Positions 8,392-17,121 of a stretch of 64,000 bases of DNA are shown one piece after another (position 1 is the first letter of the stretch; each line of letters starts with the position of its first letter). Source of the DNA: Streptomyces sp. WM6378 (GTDB lineage: Bacteria; Actinomycetota; Actinomycetes; Streptomycetales; Streptomycetaceae); contig NZ_LGDD01000257.1 of NCBI RefSeq assembly GCF_001279695.1, forward strand, positions 21,671 to 85,670. Direction: 5' to 3'. The position numbers and the translations under genes were made by a program. The notes under the pieces are model-generated. The model was not told the origin of the DNA, made no database searches, and saw only the letters and a list, made by a program, of their open reading frames with translations.

Positions 8392-9309
8392 ATGAAGGCT
8401 GTGCGGTTCCATGAGTACGGCGGGCTCGATGTGCTGCGGGTGGAGGAGGTGGAGCGGCCGGTGCCCGGCCCCGACCAGGTGCTGGTCGAGGTCCGGGCGG
8501 GCGGAATCCAGCCCGGCGAGGTGAATATCCGTACGGGCGCACTGCACGAACGCTGGCCGGCGACGTTCCCCTCCGGACAGGGCAGCGATCTGGCCGGCGT
8601 CGTGGTGGAGGTCGGTTCGCAGGTGCGCGGCTTCGCGGTGGGCGATGAGGTGTTGGGCTTCACCCATAACAGGGCGAGCCACGCGGAGTTCGTCGTGGTC
8701 GACGACGTGAATCTGGTGTCCCGCCCAGCGGGGCTGTCATGGGACGTGGCCGGGTCGTTGTACGTGGCGGGCACGACTGCGTACGCCACCGTGTTCGCGG
8801 TGGACCCCCAACCGGCCGACACGGTGGTCGTGTCCGGTGCGGCGGGAGGCGTCGGGTCCCTCGCCGTGCAACTCGCGCGGCGACGTGGCGCCACGGTGAT
8901 CGGGCTGGCGAGCGAGCCCAACCACGCCTGGCTGAAGGATCGCGGTGTGCTCCCGGTCGTGTACGGGGACGGTGTGGCCGATCGGATCCGTCAGGTTTCC
9001 GGCGGGGACGTCGACGCGTTCATCGACACGTTCGGTGACGGCTACGTGGATCTGGCCGTGGAGCTGGGGGTGCGGCCCGAGCGGATCAACACGATCCGCG
9101 ATTGGCAGGCCGCGGCCAGGGTCGGTGCGCGGACCTACGGGGAAGGCTCGGCAGCGTGCGCGGTCGTGCTCGGTGAACTCGCCCGGCTCGCCGCACGCGG
9201 GGAACTGGAGGTGCCCATCGCCCACACCTACCCCCTGGCCCGGGTGCGAGACGCGTTCCACGAGCTGGAACAGCGGCACACCCACGGCAAGATCGTGCTC
9301 CGGCCATAG
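8392..9309 (+). CDS. NADPH:quinone oxidoreductase-like medium-chain dehydrogenase
   Basis: From the ATG at 8392 the product is 305 residues. It has the GroES-like N-terminal domain (MKAVRFHEYGGLDVLRVEEV, GQGSDLAGVVVEVG) and the Rossmann motif GAAGGVGSLAVQLA near residue 147. The Cys clusters of zinc alcohol dehydrogenases are absent, which places it with zinc-free quinone reductases. These cytoplasmic enzymes reduce quinones or enones with NADPH. The start was chosen because the MKAVR motif begins the fold; an in-frame upstream GTG at 8344 lacks support. It stands alone between remnants. Confidence 0.85.
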   Translation: MKAVRFHEYGGLDVLRVEEVERPVPGPDQVLVEVRAGGIQPGEVNIRTGALHERWPATFPSGQGSDLAGVVVEVGSQVRGFAVGDEVLGFTHNRASHAEFVVVDDVNLVSRPAGLSWDVAGSLYVAGTTAYATVFAVDPQPADTVVVSGAAGGVGSLAVQLARRRGATVIGLASEPNHAWLKDRGVLPVVYGDGVADRIRQVSGGDVDAFIDTFGDGYVDLAVELGVRPERINTIRDWQAAARVGARTYGEGSAACAVVLGELARLAARGELEVPIAHTYPLARVRDAFHELEQRHTHGKIVLRP

Positions 9310-9493
9310 TCCCGGCTGTCCTGGGTAACCAGCGAACAGCCACCCTGGAACCCAACGCAGGGTGTACATCGGCCACCCTCACCTGTCCGCAGTCGTCGAC
9401 CGTGTCCTGTGCCTGGCCTTGGCAGGCATGGTGGACGGCATCCTCGGGCTGCGGGCACACACCGCGACCGCCGTCGCACGGCGGCGCACGTTC

Positions 9494-9985
9494 TCAATCA
9501 CGCTGCCCGTGGGTAAGCCGCGTGGTCCAGGGGCCCTGCTCGATGATCTTCTCGGCGGTGAACGGGCGCTGAGCCGCTGGCTCGGAGAGTCTACCGGCGT
9601 GTCCCAAGCGGCTTCCCACAGAATGCGGCATCGGGATGCACCGGCGGGTCGGCGGACGGCCCGTTCGCCCGGCCCGGCAGCGTGCCACCCAGCGGCGGCG
9701 CAGCAGGTCGCGGTGCCAGCGCAGCACTGTGTCAAGAGAGACGATCAGGTGCGGCCGACGGAGACGAGCCCGGGGTACATGCCGCAGCGGCGCCGCCGGC
9801 AGGATCCGGCCGGTGCGCCTGGGACAGGGTGAGCCACCTGCCGCTCCCGCACCGCGAGTTGGTAGCGCAGCACCAGGACCTCCGTACCCCTGTCGTCCGC
9901 ATCCCGGCCAAGCGGACGCATCGCGGCGAACAGGTGACCGAGGCTGAGGTAGACCAGACGCAGCAGGTCACACCCCGCATGGAGT
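9494..9985 (-). mobile_element. Integrase-core transposase remnant (N-terminal half)
   Basis: Read on the minus strand: LRLVYLSLGHLFAAMR, then TEVLVLRYQLAVRERQ, then a degraded stretch, then VLRWHRDLLRRRW and RAGRTGRPPTRR. These are the successive N-terminal motifs of the DDE integrase-type transposases common in Streptomyces (ILALRHQ...VLRWHRDLLRRRW...GRPPT). At least two frameshifts separate them, and no DDE catalytic core follows. It is dead. Confidence 0.6.
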
Positions 9986-10099
9986 TATCGGCACGCTCAG
10001 TACCGGGAGGCGTCGAAGTCTGAGCCGAACGACCCTGCACTCACGAAGGCTTGGGAGATCCTCGACCGACTGAACATCAATCGAGCCCGCGCTTCAGAA

Positions 10100-10246
10100 C
10101 TACCGGACGCCATGAAAGCCGGGAAGCATGAGCACAGTGTCACCGCCGTCACCGAAGGGCCCGTCGGAAGGGGCAGCCATTGCGGTGGTGATTGTGAGCC
10201 CAACGATGCAGGCAGTTCCGAGGATAACTGCGGCGATACGGCGCAT
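10100..10246 (-). CDS. Small secreted peptide, 48 residues
   Basis: ATG at 10246-10244 is preceded by GGGAA seven bases away. The product begins MRRIAAVILGTACIVGLTIT with a classic signal peptide, cleavage likely after AMA (near residue 25). It leaves a mature peptide of about 23 residues, Gly/Asp-rich, ending LPGFHGVR, without Cys. Function unknown. Candidates are a secreted signalling or envelope-associated peptide. It is monocistronic and surrounded by decayed sequence, yet its frame and ribosome site are clean. Confidence 0.6.
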   Translation of the reverse strand: MRRIAAVILGTACIVGLTITTAMAAPSDGPFGDGGDTVLMLPGFHGVR

Positions 10247-10611
10247 GAGGTTCCCTTACTGTCCATCAGTGGGGCTTGGCCCAGCGGATTGTTCGAGTTA
10301 CCGCATGGTTGCCCGACTCGACGGGTAGACATGCACCGACCACTCGAACGGGTGAGCAGAAACACCCTGCTGTGCGCCCCCTCATATTTCACTTTCTGAC
10401 CAGCACCGCCCGAATTACTCCGGAAGCCTTAATCCCACCCGATGAGTAGCTGAATGGACAACCTGACCAGGGTCTAAGGTTCCGATTGCACAGTGGATTG
10501 TCGGAATCATCGGCTTGGCCACCACTGTCGGACTCGTCATGACGATACTCATGGAGGGCTCCGCCGAGTCGATCGTGCCGACGGACGTCGAGGCGGGTGA
10601 TCCGGTCCGGA
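10247..10611. other. No recognisable gene; promoter side of the small secreted peptide
   Basis: A plus-strand frame (GLATTVGLVMTILMEGSAES) is membrane-like for about 25 residues but has no start with a ribosome site and runs into low-complexity sequence. Nothing else is supported. Sequence immediately right of 10246 should hold the peptide gene's promoter. Confidence 0.4.
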
Positions 10612-10968
10612 TCATTGACCGGCGCAGGCAGCGCGGGCAGCACGCACAGTGTGCAGCCGCAGCTCGCCATCCAGGCGGCAGCCGCCCCGCGCGAACGCCC
10701 CCCCAGCTCGGTCACCCGTCGGCAGGCAGGCCGTCTTCGCTGCTTCGGCGCTCCCGGTCGCGGCGGAGCAGCATGCTCTCGAACACCCGGCGTAGGAGTC
10801 GAAGAGCTGCTTGCGAACATCACCCTCGACAGGCGTGGTGTCAGGGTCCTGCGCGAAGTGTTCGTTCTCCCGGTACTCGCCGATCGCCCCTACCACGAGA
10901 CCGCTCATCAGTCCCCGGACGGCGTTACGGGCGGTCCGGGAAAGCAGATCACGATCAGCGCTGGCCAT
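10612..10968 (-). CDS. Hypothetical protein, possibly frameshifted
   Basis: The first 60 residues are protein-like and helical (RDLLSRTARNAVRGLMSGLV, GEYRENEHFAQDPDTTPVEG, DVRKQLFDSYAG). After residue 62 the sequence becomes Cys/Ala-rich and loses codon bias. A frameshift near 10780 probably replaces the natural C-terminus. I do not recognise the family. A 21-base palindrome lies 110 bases upstream of the ATG. Confidence 0.4.
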   Translation of the reverse strand: MASADRDLLSRTARNAVRGLMSGLVVGAIGEYRENEHFAQDPDTTPVEGDVRKQLFDSYAGCSRACCSAATGSAEAAKTACLPTGDRAGGAFARGGCRLDGELRLHTVRAARAACAGQ

Positions 10969-11079
10969 ATAGGCAGATTACGGGGCTGGTGTACGGGACA
11001 CCCCAGAATTTTCACCCGTCACCGGTGCCAGCGCCGACCCCAGCCCGTAGCCCGCACGCCTCGGGCTGGAGTTGTCGTC

Positions 11080-11100
11080 CGTCACGTAATTTACGTGACG
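11080..11100. promoter_or_regulatory. 21-base perfect palindrome, candidate operator
   Basis: CGTCACGTAA-T-TTACGTGACG has 10-base arms that match perfectly around one centre base. It is followed by a second ACGTG-containing sequence (TTCCACGTGAA). Such ACGT-centred palindromes are typical binding sites of dimeric repressors. Flanking genes are a hypothetical gene to the left (start at 10968) and decayed sequence to the right, so its regulator is unknown. Confidence 0.55.
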
Positions 11101-11459
11101 TTCCACGTGAACAGCTCAGTGGCGGCGGGCTCGCGGCCGGACAATTATCTGGCCCCTTCAACGGCGGGGCCATGGATTTGATTGGCCCCGTCTGCCGCAC
11201 GTCGTATCGCTCCATGCGGCTCGGCGCCGCGACGGAATGACCGCCGGTCGAGTACATCCCTGCCCACCCGCATCGCGGGCTGGAGAACAGCGACACCCAT
11301 CACCTCATGCTCACCCATACCGCCCGGCCTCACGCCGGCCACGAGCAGGTCGGCTGTGCCCGAACCCACCAACGACCAGCAGAAAACCCACCGTTGACAG
11401 AGCCCGCCCCTTCAGGAATGACAATTGCTACGCCTCAGCTGCGGTCCCGTGCTCGTTGG
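11101..11459. other. No recognisable gene
   Basis: Short frames occur on both strands, but none combines a start, a ribosome site and coding-like codon use. A short minus-strand frame starting within the palindrome (MTDDNSSPRRAGYGLG) stops after about 35 residues. I see no IS motifs here. Confidence 0.4.
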
Positions 11460-12239
11460 TCAGGTTGCCTGGTCGCAGTAGTCGACGAAGGTGCGAATTC
11501 TGGTCGCGAATCGCCTGGGATCGACGAGGTGGACGAAGTGCCCGTCGCCCACCCACTCCTCGATCTCTACGTCCGGCATGTCGTCGAGCCGCTTGCGCTC
11601 CCCGTGGGTGGCAAGCCGGCCGAACACCGCGAGGCAGGGGACCTTGATCCCGGCCGTCTTCGCGTCGATCCGGGCCTGCAGCTCGGCCGGGTCCGTGGTC
11701 AGGACTTCATCCCACTATCCGAGCACGACGTCCTGCTCGACCTTGTGCGTGCCGAGGACGAGCGCGCGGGTCGGCTCGGGGATGCGGTCGAGCCCGAGGC
11801 TGTTCTCGATGTTCGGCCAGACCTCGTTGAAGGCGGGTCCGCGCAGCATCGGTGCGATCTGATGGACCATCCGGGCGAAGGGGATCACTTCCATCGCCTG
11901 GTCCACCAGGACGATGCCGCGCGCCGGGTACGTGGACGCGTAGAGCGCGGCCACCGCGGCGCCCATCGAGTGCCCGACGACGACCGGGCGTTCGATGGCC
12001 AGCGACTCCAGCAGTCGGTGGATCTGCTCGGCGACGCCCTCCAGCCGTGTCGGTTCGCCACTGCTGCCGCCGTGTCCCGGCAGGTCGATGGTGATGGTCG
12101 TGACGGCGCCGTCCAGCTCGTCGATGATCGGCCGCCATCTACGTCGGTCGAAGGTCATCCCGTGCAGGAGGACGACGGGCGTGCCCGTTCCCTCGATGCC
12201 GTAAGCCAGGCCGGTCTTCAGATCGGTCGTGGTTGCCAT
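11460..12239 (-). pseudogene. Alpha/beta hydrolase interrupted by an in-frame amber codon
   Basis: ATG at 12239 follows GGAGG at good spacing. The N-terminal 174 residues hold VVLLHGMTFDRRRW and the nucleophile elbow VGHSMGAA (Ser). TAG at 11717-11715 then interrupts between VVLG and WDEVLTTDP. The same frame continues with DAKTAGIKVPCLAVFGRLA, VEIEEWVGDGHFVHLVDP with the catalytic His, and stops at 11462-11460. A Tyr codon (TAC to TAG) fits the gap. The full product would be about 258 residues, normal for the family. Without readthrough the acid and His are lost. Confidence 0.8.
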
Positions 12240-12481
12240 GACGCACCTCCGCGGAGATCAGCTGCCTGTGCGAGGGACTCGCCGCGCTGGACCTCCGACT
12301 GGCGACATCGGAGGCGGCCTCGGGCCGGCAGCCGGACAGCACGCTGATCTGGGCTGACGCGCTGGGCGCCCTGATCGCGGGATGGCAAACAACGCGCAGA
12401 ACCTGACCGCGGTGATTCCGGCCAGCCGCCACTGAACCCAACCGATCCACAGCTCTTGACACTTGCTCCGATCATGGGTGG

Positions 12482-12937
12482 ATGACTGCCTTCTACCATG
12501 TGTGCTTCGTGGTCCCGGACATCGAGCAAGCCATGCAGGACTTCCAGCGTGCGGCCGGGGTCGAGTGGAGTGATCCCGTGTCCGACCGGCTCGGTGAGTG
12601 GGACTACCGCATCGTCTTCACCGCAGGCGGGCCGCCCTTCATCGAGCTCATTGAAGGGCCGTCAGGCAGCCCCTGGGACGCGTCCAGGGGAGCCAGGTTC
12701 GATCACATCGGCTTCTGGACCAGCGATGTGCGGCACGGTTCCCAGCGTTTGGAGAAAGAGGGCATGCCCGTGGACTTCTCCGGCTGTCCCTATGGCAGGC
12801 CGTTCGCCTATCACCAGATGGACAGCATCGGCGCCCGGATCGAACTCGTAGACCTCGGCAGGCAGGCCAGCTTCCTCAACGGGTGGCATCCGGGCGGGAA
12901 TCCGATGCCCGCCATCGACGAAACGTCCAGAAGCTGA
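12482..12937 (+). CDS. VOC-family (glyoxalase/bleomycin-resistance fold) protein
   Basis: This 151-residue protein begins MTAFYHVCFVVPDIEQAMQD, the first beta-alpha-beta module of the vicinal oxygen chelate fold, and repeats the module at RFDHIGFWTSDVRHGSQRLE. Candidate metal ligands are His6 with Glu near 60 (PFIELIEG) and His77 with Glu near 121 (RIELVDL), the expected spacing. VOC proteins include glyoxalases, dioxygenases and antibiotic-binding proteins; the substrate is unknown. It is convergent with nothing and appears monocistronic. Confidence 0.8.
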   Translation: MTAFYHVCFVVPDIEQAMQDFQRAAGVEWSDPVSDRLGEWDYRIVFTAGGPPFIELIEGPSGSPWDASRGARFDHIGFWTSDVRHGSQRLEKEGMPVDFSGCPYGRPFAYHQMDSIGARIELVDLGRQASFLNGWHPGGNPMPAIDETSRS

Positions 12938-13608
12938 GCTCTCGTCACACGATGCAGCCTCGAACGGTGTCGGCAGGCCCCCGGCACCTCGTGTCGCGGT
13001 CTCCCCCAGGTGGCGTATGGCTTCGCCGGGCTGGGCTGTGGGCAACGCAGTGGCTGCGCCTTGCCGTTGGGACACTCCTACACATCATCCATACCGGCAT
13101 ACCTGGCACACCGGTGGCGCCGACGGTCACGACGTCCGCTTTGAGGTGTGGCTCCTGTCGGGTGACCGGGATCGGGCTGCGCAACCACGGCCGCTCAAGT
13201 AGGGCCGCGGCCTACCCTTTTGTGGCTGCGCCGAGAGCCCGGGAGGCCGCTGGCGGACAACAGGCGCACCAGCCCCAGCCCCTGGCCGTGTCTTTTTTAG
13301 ACTAAATGGGCGCAGTTTGTGACCTGTTGTGCACGCTGCTCGTTCCTGGAGTGTCTGGTGGATCACAGTCGGACAGGTCGCAGCGTCTGGTGCGGTGCAT
13401 CGCAAGGCGCTGGAGCTTCTTCATGGGGTCCCCTCTGGCCTTTGAGGGCTTGAGGGAGGAGCCGTGGGGATTGCTCGGCAACGCGGCGAGGTGCCGTGCC
13501 GGAGGCCGCGACCTGTCCGTGATCCACAGGACACTGCCCAGGGGCAGCAGGCTTACCGCAGGGCGAGCCCTGTCACCCCTCGCCGATCCACCGAATGGGA
13601 GCATGATC
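12938..13608. other. No recognisable gene; leader of the following secreted protein
   Basis: Frames here give low-complexity products and no family is visible. The sequence near 13480-13600, just upstream of the secreted protein gene, should contain its promoter; GGGAG at 13597-13601 is its ribosome site. Confidence 0.4.
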
Positions 13609-13908
13609 GTGATCAAGCAGGTTCTCGCCGGAGCGGTTCTCACCGCCGCCGCAATGATGGCCGTCGCCGCACCCGCCTCGGCGCAGGGTGCCTCGGACTT
13701 CGGCACCCGCAACGGCAACACCGTCATCGCCGGTGAGTCGGGCGGCATCCTCAACACCTACGGCGCCCCGCTCGTCAACGTCGACGGACGCTGCCTGGTG
13801 CCGCTGCCGGAGGGCGAGGGCATCGGCGGACACGGCCTCGGCGGCCCCAAGGCCGCATGCAACATCGCACCCGTCAACCAGTACCAGGCCCCCCAGAAGC
13901 TCCTCTGA
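13609..13908 (+). CDS. Small secreted protein with two cysteines
   Basis: GTG at 13609 is the best start. GGGAG lies seven bases upstream of it but only one base from the in-frame ATG at 13603. The 99-residue product has a signal peptide (VLAGAVLTAAAMMAVAAPASA) and a mature region of about 75 residues with GNTVIAGESGGILNTYGAPL, two Cys (GRCLVPLPEG and KAACNIAPVNQ) and a Gly-rich turn. It is probably exported and disulfide-bonded. The layout loosely recalls small Streptomyces surface proteins such as rodlins, but similarity is too weak to name it. A strong terminator follows. Confidence 0.65.
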   Translation: MIKQVLAGAVLTAAAMMAVAAPASAQGASDFGTRNGNTVIAGESGGILNTYGAPLVNVDGRCLVPLPEGEGIGGHGLGGPKAACNIAPVNQYQAPQKLL

Positions 13909-13935
13909 CGGCAGCCGACCACCGCGCCTGACCCA

Positions 13936-13960
13936 CAGCCCCCTGCCACGCAGGGGGCTG
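13936..13960 (+). terminator. Rho-independent-type hairpin after the small secreted protein gene
   Basis: CAGCCCCCTG and CAGGGGGCTG form a perfect 10-base-pair stem around a five-base loop, 27 bases past the stop codon. There is no U-tract, as is common in Streptomyces terminators. Confidence 0.75.
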
Positions 13961-14139
13961 TCCGCACACCTGGGGCCGGTGGGCAGGCCACCGCCGCTCC
14001 GCAGCGCACGCCGAACAGACCGCTATGGATGGCCAGGACCACGGTGCAAGGCCCGCAAGGGGCTGGACGGGGATGCAAGACAACCGGGGCCGCACAGAGT
14101 CGTTGAACGGGCGCAGGATCACGTCAGAGAGTCCCCCAA

Positions 14140-14402
14140 GGGGCACGGAGTCCGACCAGTCGGTCTGCTCCGGCGGAACTTCTCCGCGTCCACCCCCGAC
14201 CACGCCTGGATAGGGGACATCACCTACCTGCCCCTCGTCGGCGGGAAGCTCCTGTATCTGGCCACGGTCATCGACGTGTACTCCCGTCGCCTGCTGGGCT
14301 GGTCGATGGCCGGTCACATGCGCACCGAGCTCGTCACCGACGCCCTCGACATGGCCGTCCGCACGCGCGGCGGCCTGCAGGCACTCCACGATCGGCCACT
14401 TC
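14140..14402 (+). mobile_element. IS3-family OrfB transposase fragment (DDE core, first two acidic positions)
   Basis: The plus strand reads RPVGLLRRNFSASTPDHAWI, GDITYLPLVGGKLLYLATVI and DVYSRRLLGWSMAGHMRTEL. These are the first two catalytic-Asp blocks (GDITY and TVIDVYSRR) of IS3 OrfB. The frame then loses homology near the expected third block, so the catalytic Glu is missing. The N-terminal HTH part and OrfA are absent. Confidence 0.8.
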
Positions 14403-14868
14403 GCCCTGGTCGCCTTCGAAGAGAGAGCAGCTGCGCTGACCGGCGCTGCATGACAACCGATGTCCACGATCATGGTGGCAGCCGCGTCTCCCGCGTGATC
14501 TCCAACCGCGACAGATCCTCCCGTGCCCTCTCCAAGCGGAGGGCCAAATCCGCAGCCTCAGACTGGAGGTCCTGCACGTGCTGGCGAGCCGCGGCCTCCC
14601 GTGTCTGAGGCTCATCGGGATAGAGCCACCATGGCGCCCCACCTCCACCTCACCACCGGAGGAGCACGCGAGCGCCTAGGGCCTGTGCCGAGCCGTGATC
14701 GATGCTCCGGTGGAACGTCCGAGTGGCTGGACGTGAACTGCGCGGTGGGCGTTGGTGGATCCGTTGCCGCCAATGGGCGGGTACGGGCCGTATCCGCACC
14801 GGCTGCGGGGCCAGTTCGAGCCCTGACGAAATCTCAAAACGGCCCCACGAGCCCATCGTCGGCGTGGG
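14403..14868 (-). other. Decayed sequence with one coiled-coil fragment
   Basis: On the minus strand at about 14475-14630 a helical heptad-like stretch appears: EPQTREAAARQHVQDLQSEA, then DLALRLERAREDLSRLEITR. It has no start with a ribosome site and is cut off on both sides. It may be part of another mobile element. Nothing else in the stretch is supported. Confidence 0.35.
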
Positions 14869-15873
14869 TCACGACTCCGGGGTGGGCGGCGGCGCCAGGT
14901 TGGTGGCGTCCAGGGCCGGACGCAGGCCCCTCGCCAGCTCGACGCCGTCCCCGACTTTCCAGTAGTGCACGTAGAACAGCCGGGGCTGGTCGTCCAGCAT
15001 GTGGTTGTGCAGCTCGACGATTTCGAAGTCGCCCCTGCGCAGGATCCGCAGGACGTTCTGCACTTCATGTGCGGTCATCACGATGTCGCCGGTGACCGCG
15101 GCCCGCTTCTTTCCGAGGGCCTGAAACTTGATCACCGTGTCGATACCGATGGGTGCGGGCAGCACATGGCCGTGTGAGGTGACGGTCTCCGCGCGGCCGA
15201 TGAAGAACTTGTAAGTCCGGCCTTCGGCGATGCCCTTGCGGCCCAGTGTCTCGTCGATCTCGGCGGTGTCCAGGTCGATGGGCTTGGTGACCGCCGGCGC
15301 CGGCACCGCGATGGGGTCGCCGCTGACTTTCAGAACTGCCTTGAGCTTGCGGGCGAGGGTGACCGCGTCGCCCATGGCGTGAAAGTGTGTCCACCAGATG
15401 GGGGGCTTCTGGTCGGGCAGGTGCTTGTGGAGGGCGGTCTGTTCGATGCCCGCCTCCTGAAGGGCTTCGGTGGCCTTGGGGAGTTCGTTCTCAGTGAGCA
15501 CCAGGTCGCCCATGAGCATGGTGCCGTCGCAGTACCGGGCGAAGTCCGCGCTGCCGTTGAGCGCGAGCGACGCCCCGATCTTCACCCCCCGGCTGGTGAC
15601 CTTCAGATCCCTGCGGGGCAGCGAGATCCCGTAGACCACGTTCTCCCGCAACGCGCCGGTGCGGCCCAACGCCTCGGCGACGGGTTGCCAGTCGGCCTCC
15701 GTCGTAGCGATCGGGCGCTGCAGCCGGGGGCAGTGCAGGTGGCCCGGGGCTCCCGCATGACTGTTGGCGGTGTGCCCGACGGCGGCACCGCCACTGGCCA
15801 GGGCGAGGGCGGATGTGGTGAGCGCGGCCAGGACTGACAGCGTGCCGGTGCGCCCGCGTGGGATGGCAGACAT
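14869..15873 (-). CDS. LppY/LpqO-family (DUF1259) secreted protein
   Basis: This 334-residue protein has a Tat- or Sec-type signal region (RGRTGTLSVLAALTTSALAL). Two copies of the DUF1259 unit follow: one around GRTGALRENVVYGISLPRRD to PIWWTHFHAMGDAV, and one around GRKGIAEGRTYKFFIGRAET to FYVHYWKVGDGVELARGL. Each ends with a conserved His-rich phrase (ELHNHML in the second). The founding members, LppY and LpqO of mycobacteria, are lipoproteins of unknown function. Here no lipobox Cys is evident, so it is probably released. AAGAAGG precedes the ATG at 15873. It is monocistronic. Confidence 0.85.
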   Translation of the reverse strand: MSAIPRGRTGTLSVLAALTTSALALASGGAAVGHTANSHAGAPGHLHCPRLQRPIATTEADWQPVAEALGRTGALRENVVYGISLPRRDLKVTSRGVKIGASLALNGSADFARYCDGTMLMGDLVLTENELPKATEALQEAGIEQTALHKHLPDQKPPIWWTHFHAMGDAVTLARKLKAVLKVSGDPIAVPAPAVTKPIDLDTAEIDETLGRKGIAEGRTYKFFIGRAETVTSHGHVLPAPIGIDTVIKFQALGKKRAAVTGDIVMTAHEVQNVLRILRRGDFEIVELHNHMLDDQPRLFYVHYWKVGDGVELARGLRPALDATNLAPPPTPES

Positions 15874-15926
15874 GGGAACCTTCTTCGTCCAGGTAAGCGT
15901 CCCCGCCTACGCCTACGTGACTCGAT

Positions 15927-15950
15927 GACTGCGTCACTGCGTGACTGCGT
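15927..15950. repeat. Short 8-base tandem repeat
   Basis: GACTGCGT, CACTGCGT and GACTGCGT follow one another directly, 55-80 bases upstream of the DUF1259 gene start. They could be repeated protein-binding sites or chance slippage. Confidence 0.4.
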
Positions 15951-16169
15951 GAATGTTGTCCCGGTTCGGCACGATATGTGTGCGCCCGCGCCCGCGTTCG
16001 CCCACCTGGCCGACAAAAGTTGCCTCTCCCCACTTCCTGTGCCTGTCCCACTCGCGTCCGGACAACCAGATGCTCGCGTTGTATTGACTCCCGACACCGT
16101 CACTCACGCTGTGACCGGAAACGACGAACGGGGTGGGTGATCAGTGGGGCAGGGGGCGCTGATGGGCGG

Positions 16170-16810
16170 ATGACCAGCTCACGCGCCCTTTCGTTCAACG
16201 CGGCCGCTGACCAGTACGCGGCCAGCCGGGCCTTCGTATCCGCCCGTGCTCTTCGATCACATCGATCGGCTCACGAGCCGTCCCCTGATACGTGCCCGCG
16301 TCGCCGATGCCGGCGCGGGCACCGGAATCGCCACCGCTCTGCTGCGTGAGCGCGGGGCTGATGTGATCGGCGTCCAGCCGGGCGACGCCATGGCCGCACC
16401 GTGCTCCCGGATGTGCCGATCGGGTCAGAGGTGACGGCAACGCCCTCCCCCTCACGGACGCCTCCCGCGACCTCATCACCTACGCGCAGTCCTGACAGTG
16501 GACCGACACCGCCCGCTCGGTCCCGGAGGCGTTGCGCGTCCTGCTTCCGGGCGGTGCGCTCGCGATCTGGTGGAACACCACCGCCTTCGACGTGCCCTGG
16601 ATCCGGGAGCAGCACCAGCGGATCGAGCACCACTGCGGAGTGAAGCCGACGTCTCGCGTACGTCCCGACCACAGCGACGCCATCCGCCTCGCCGGCCTAT
16701 CTGGGCTCCGGGTCGCCCGCCGCCAGGTGCGTTGGAGTCGCACGATCCCCCTCGATACGCACCTTGCCAACATCAGCAGTCGCTCAGCGTTCCTTGTCCT
16801 TGCCTCTTGG
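16170..16810 (+). pseudogene. SAM-dependent methyltransferase, broken by frameshifts and a stop
   Basis: ATG at 16170 begins MTSSRALSFNAAADQYAASR. The protein then continues in a second frame with PPVLFDHIDRLTS and the SAM motif VADAGAGTGIATALL. A third frame carries RGDGNALPLTDASRDLITYA, then QS-TGA-QWTD (Trp to stop at about 16495), then EALRVLLPGGALAIWWNTTA. The order of class I methyltransferase motifs is complete, but at least two frameshifts and one TGA separate them. The C-terminus fades after ISSRSAFLVL into an IS remnant. Confidence 0.8.
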
Positions 16811-16869
16811 TGGCCACTCGTCCGTGACCTGCCCAATGGCTTGGGATTCGGAAGGGCGGTCAGACCGCT

Positions 16870-17090
16870 CCGGCGATGGGGCGGCCGCCGAGCGGAATGC
16901 CCCTCTCACTGCGTACGCGGGCGCGTTCACGTCGTCGGGATGCCGGGCGTTCTGGTTGCACCAGCGCAGACAGCCGTGCAACTCGCTACCTGAACGGTGT
17001 GGTTGGGATAGCGGGAGTTGGCGAGGGTGAACCGTCGCAGCGGCCACGTCCGCCTCGATCGGGTTCGCGGCCCAGGCCGCCTATGCGTCC
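16870..17090 (-). mobile_element. IS630-family transposase C-terminal fragment
   Basis: The minus strand reads AANPIEADVAA, RRFTLANSRYPNHTVQV and LHGCLRWCNQNARHPDDVNA in shifting frames. A fuller decayed copy at 30468-31617 contains the same order (ANPIGAHFG, ANSNHPDHTVQT, HAYLR, NARHRDVLAA). The window thus has two decayed IS630 relatives; this one keeps only the last 70 codons. Confidence 0.65.
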
Positions 17091-17121
17091 GTTTTCGTCT
17101 GTCCCGGAATCCACTGCCTGG

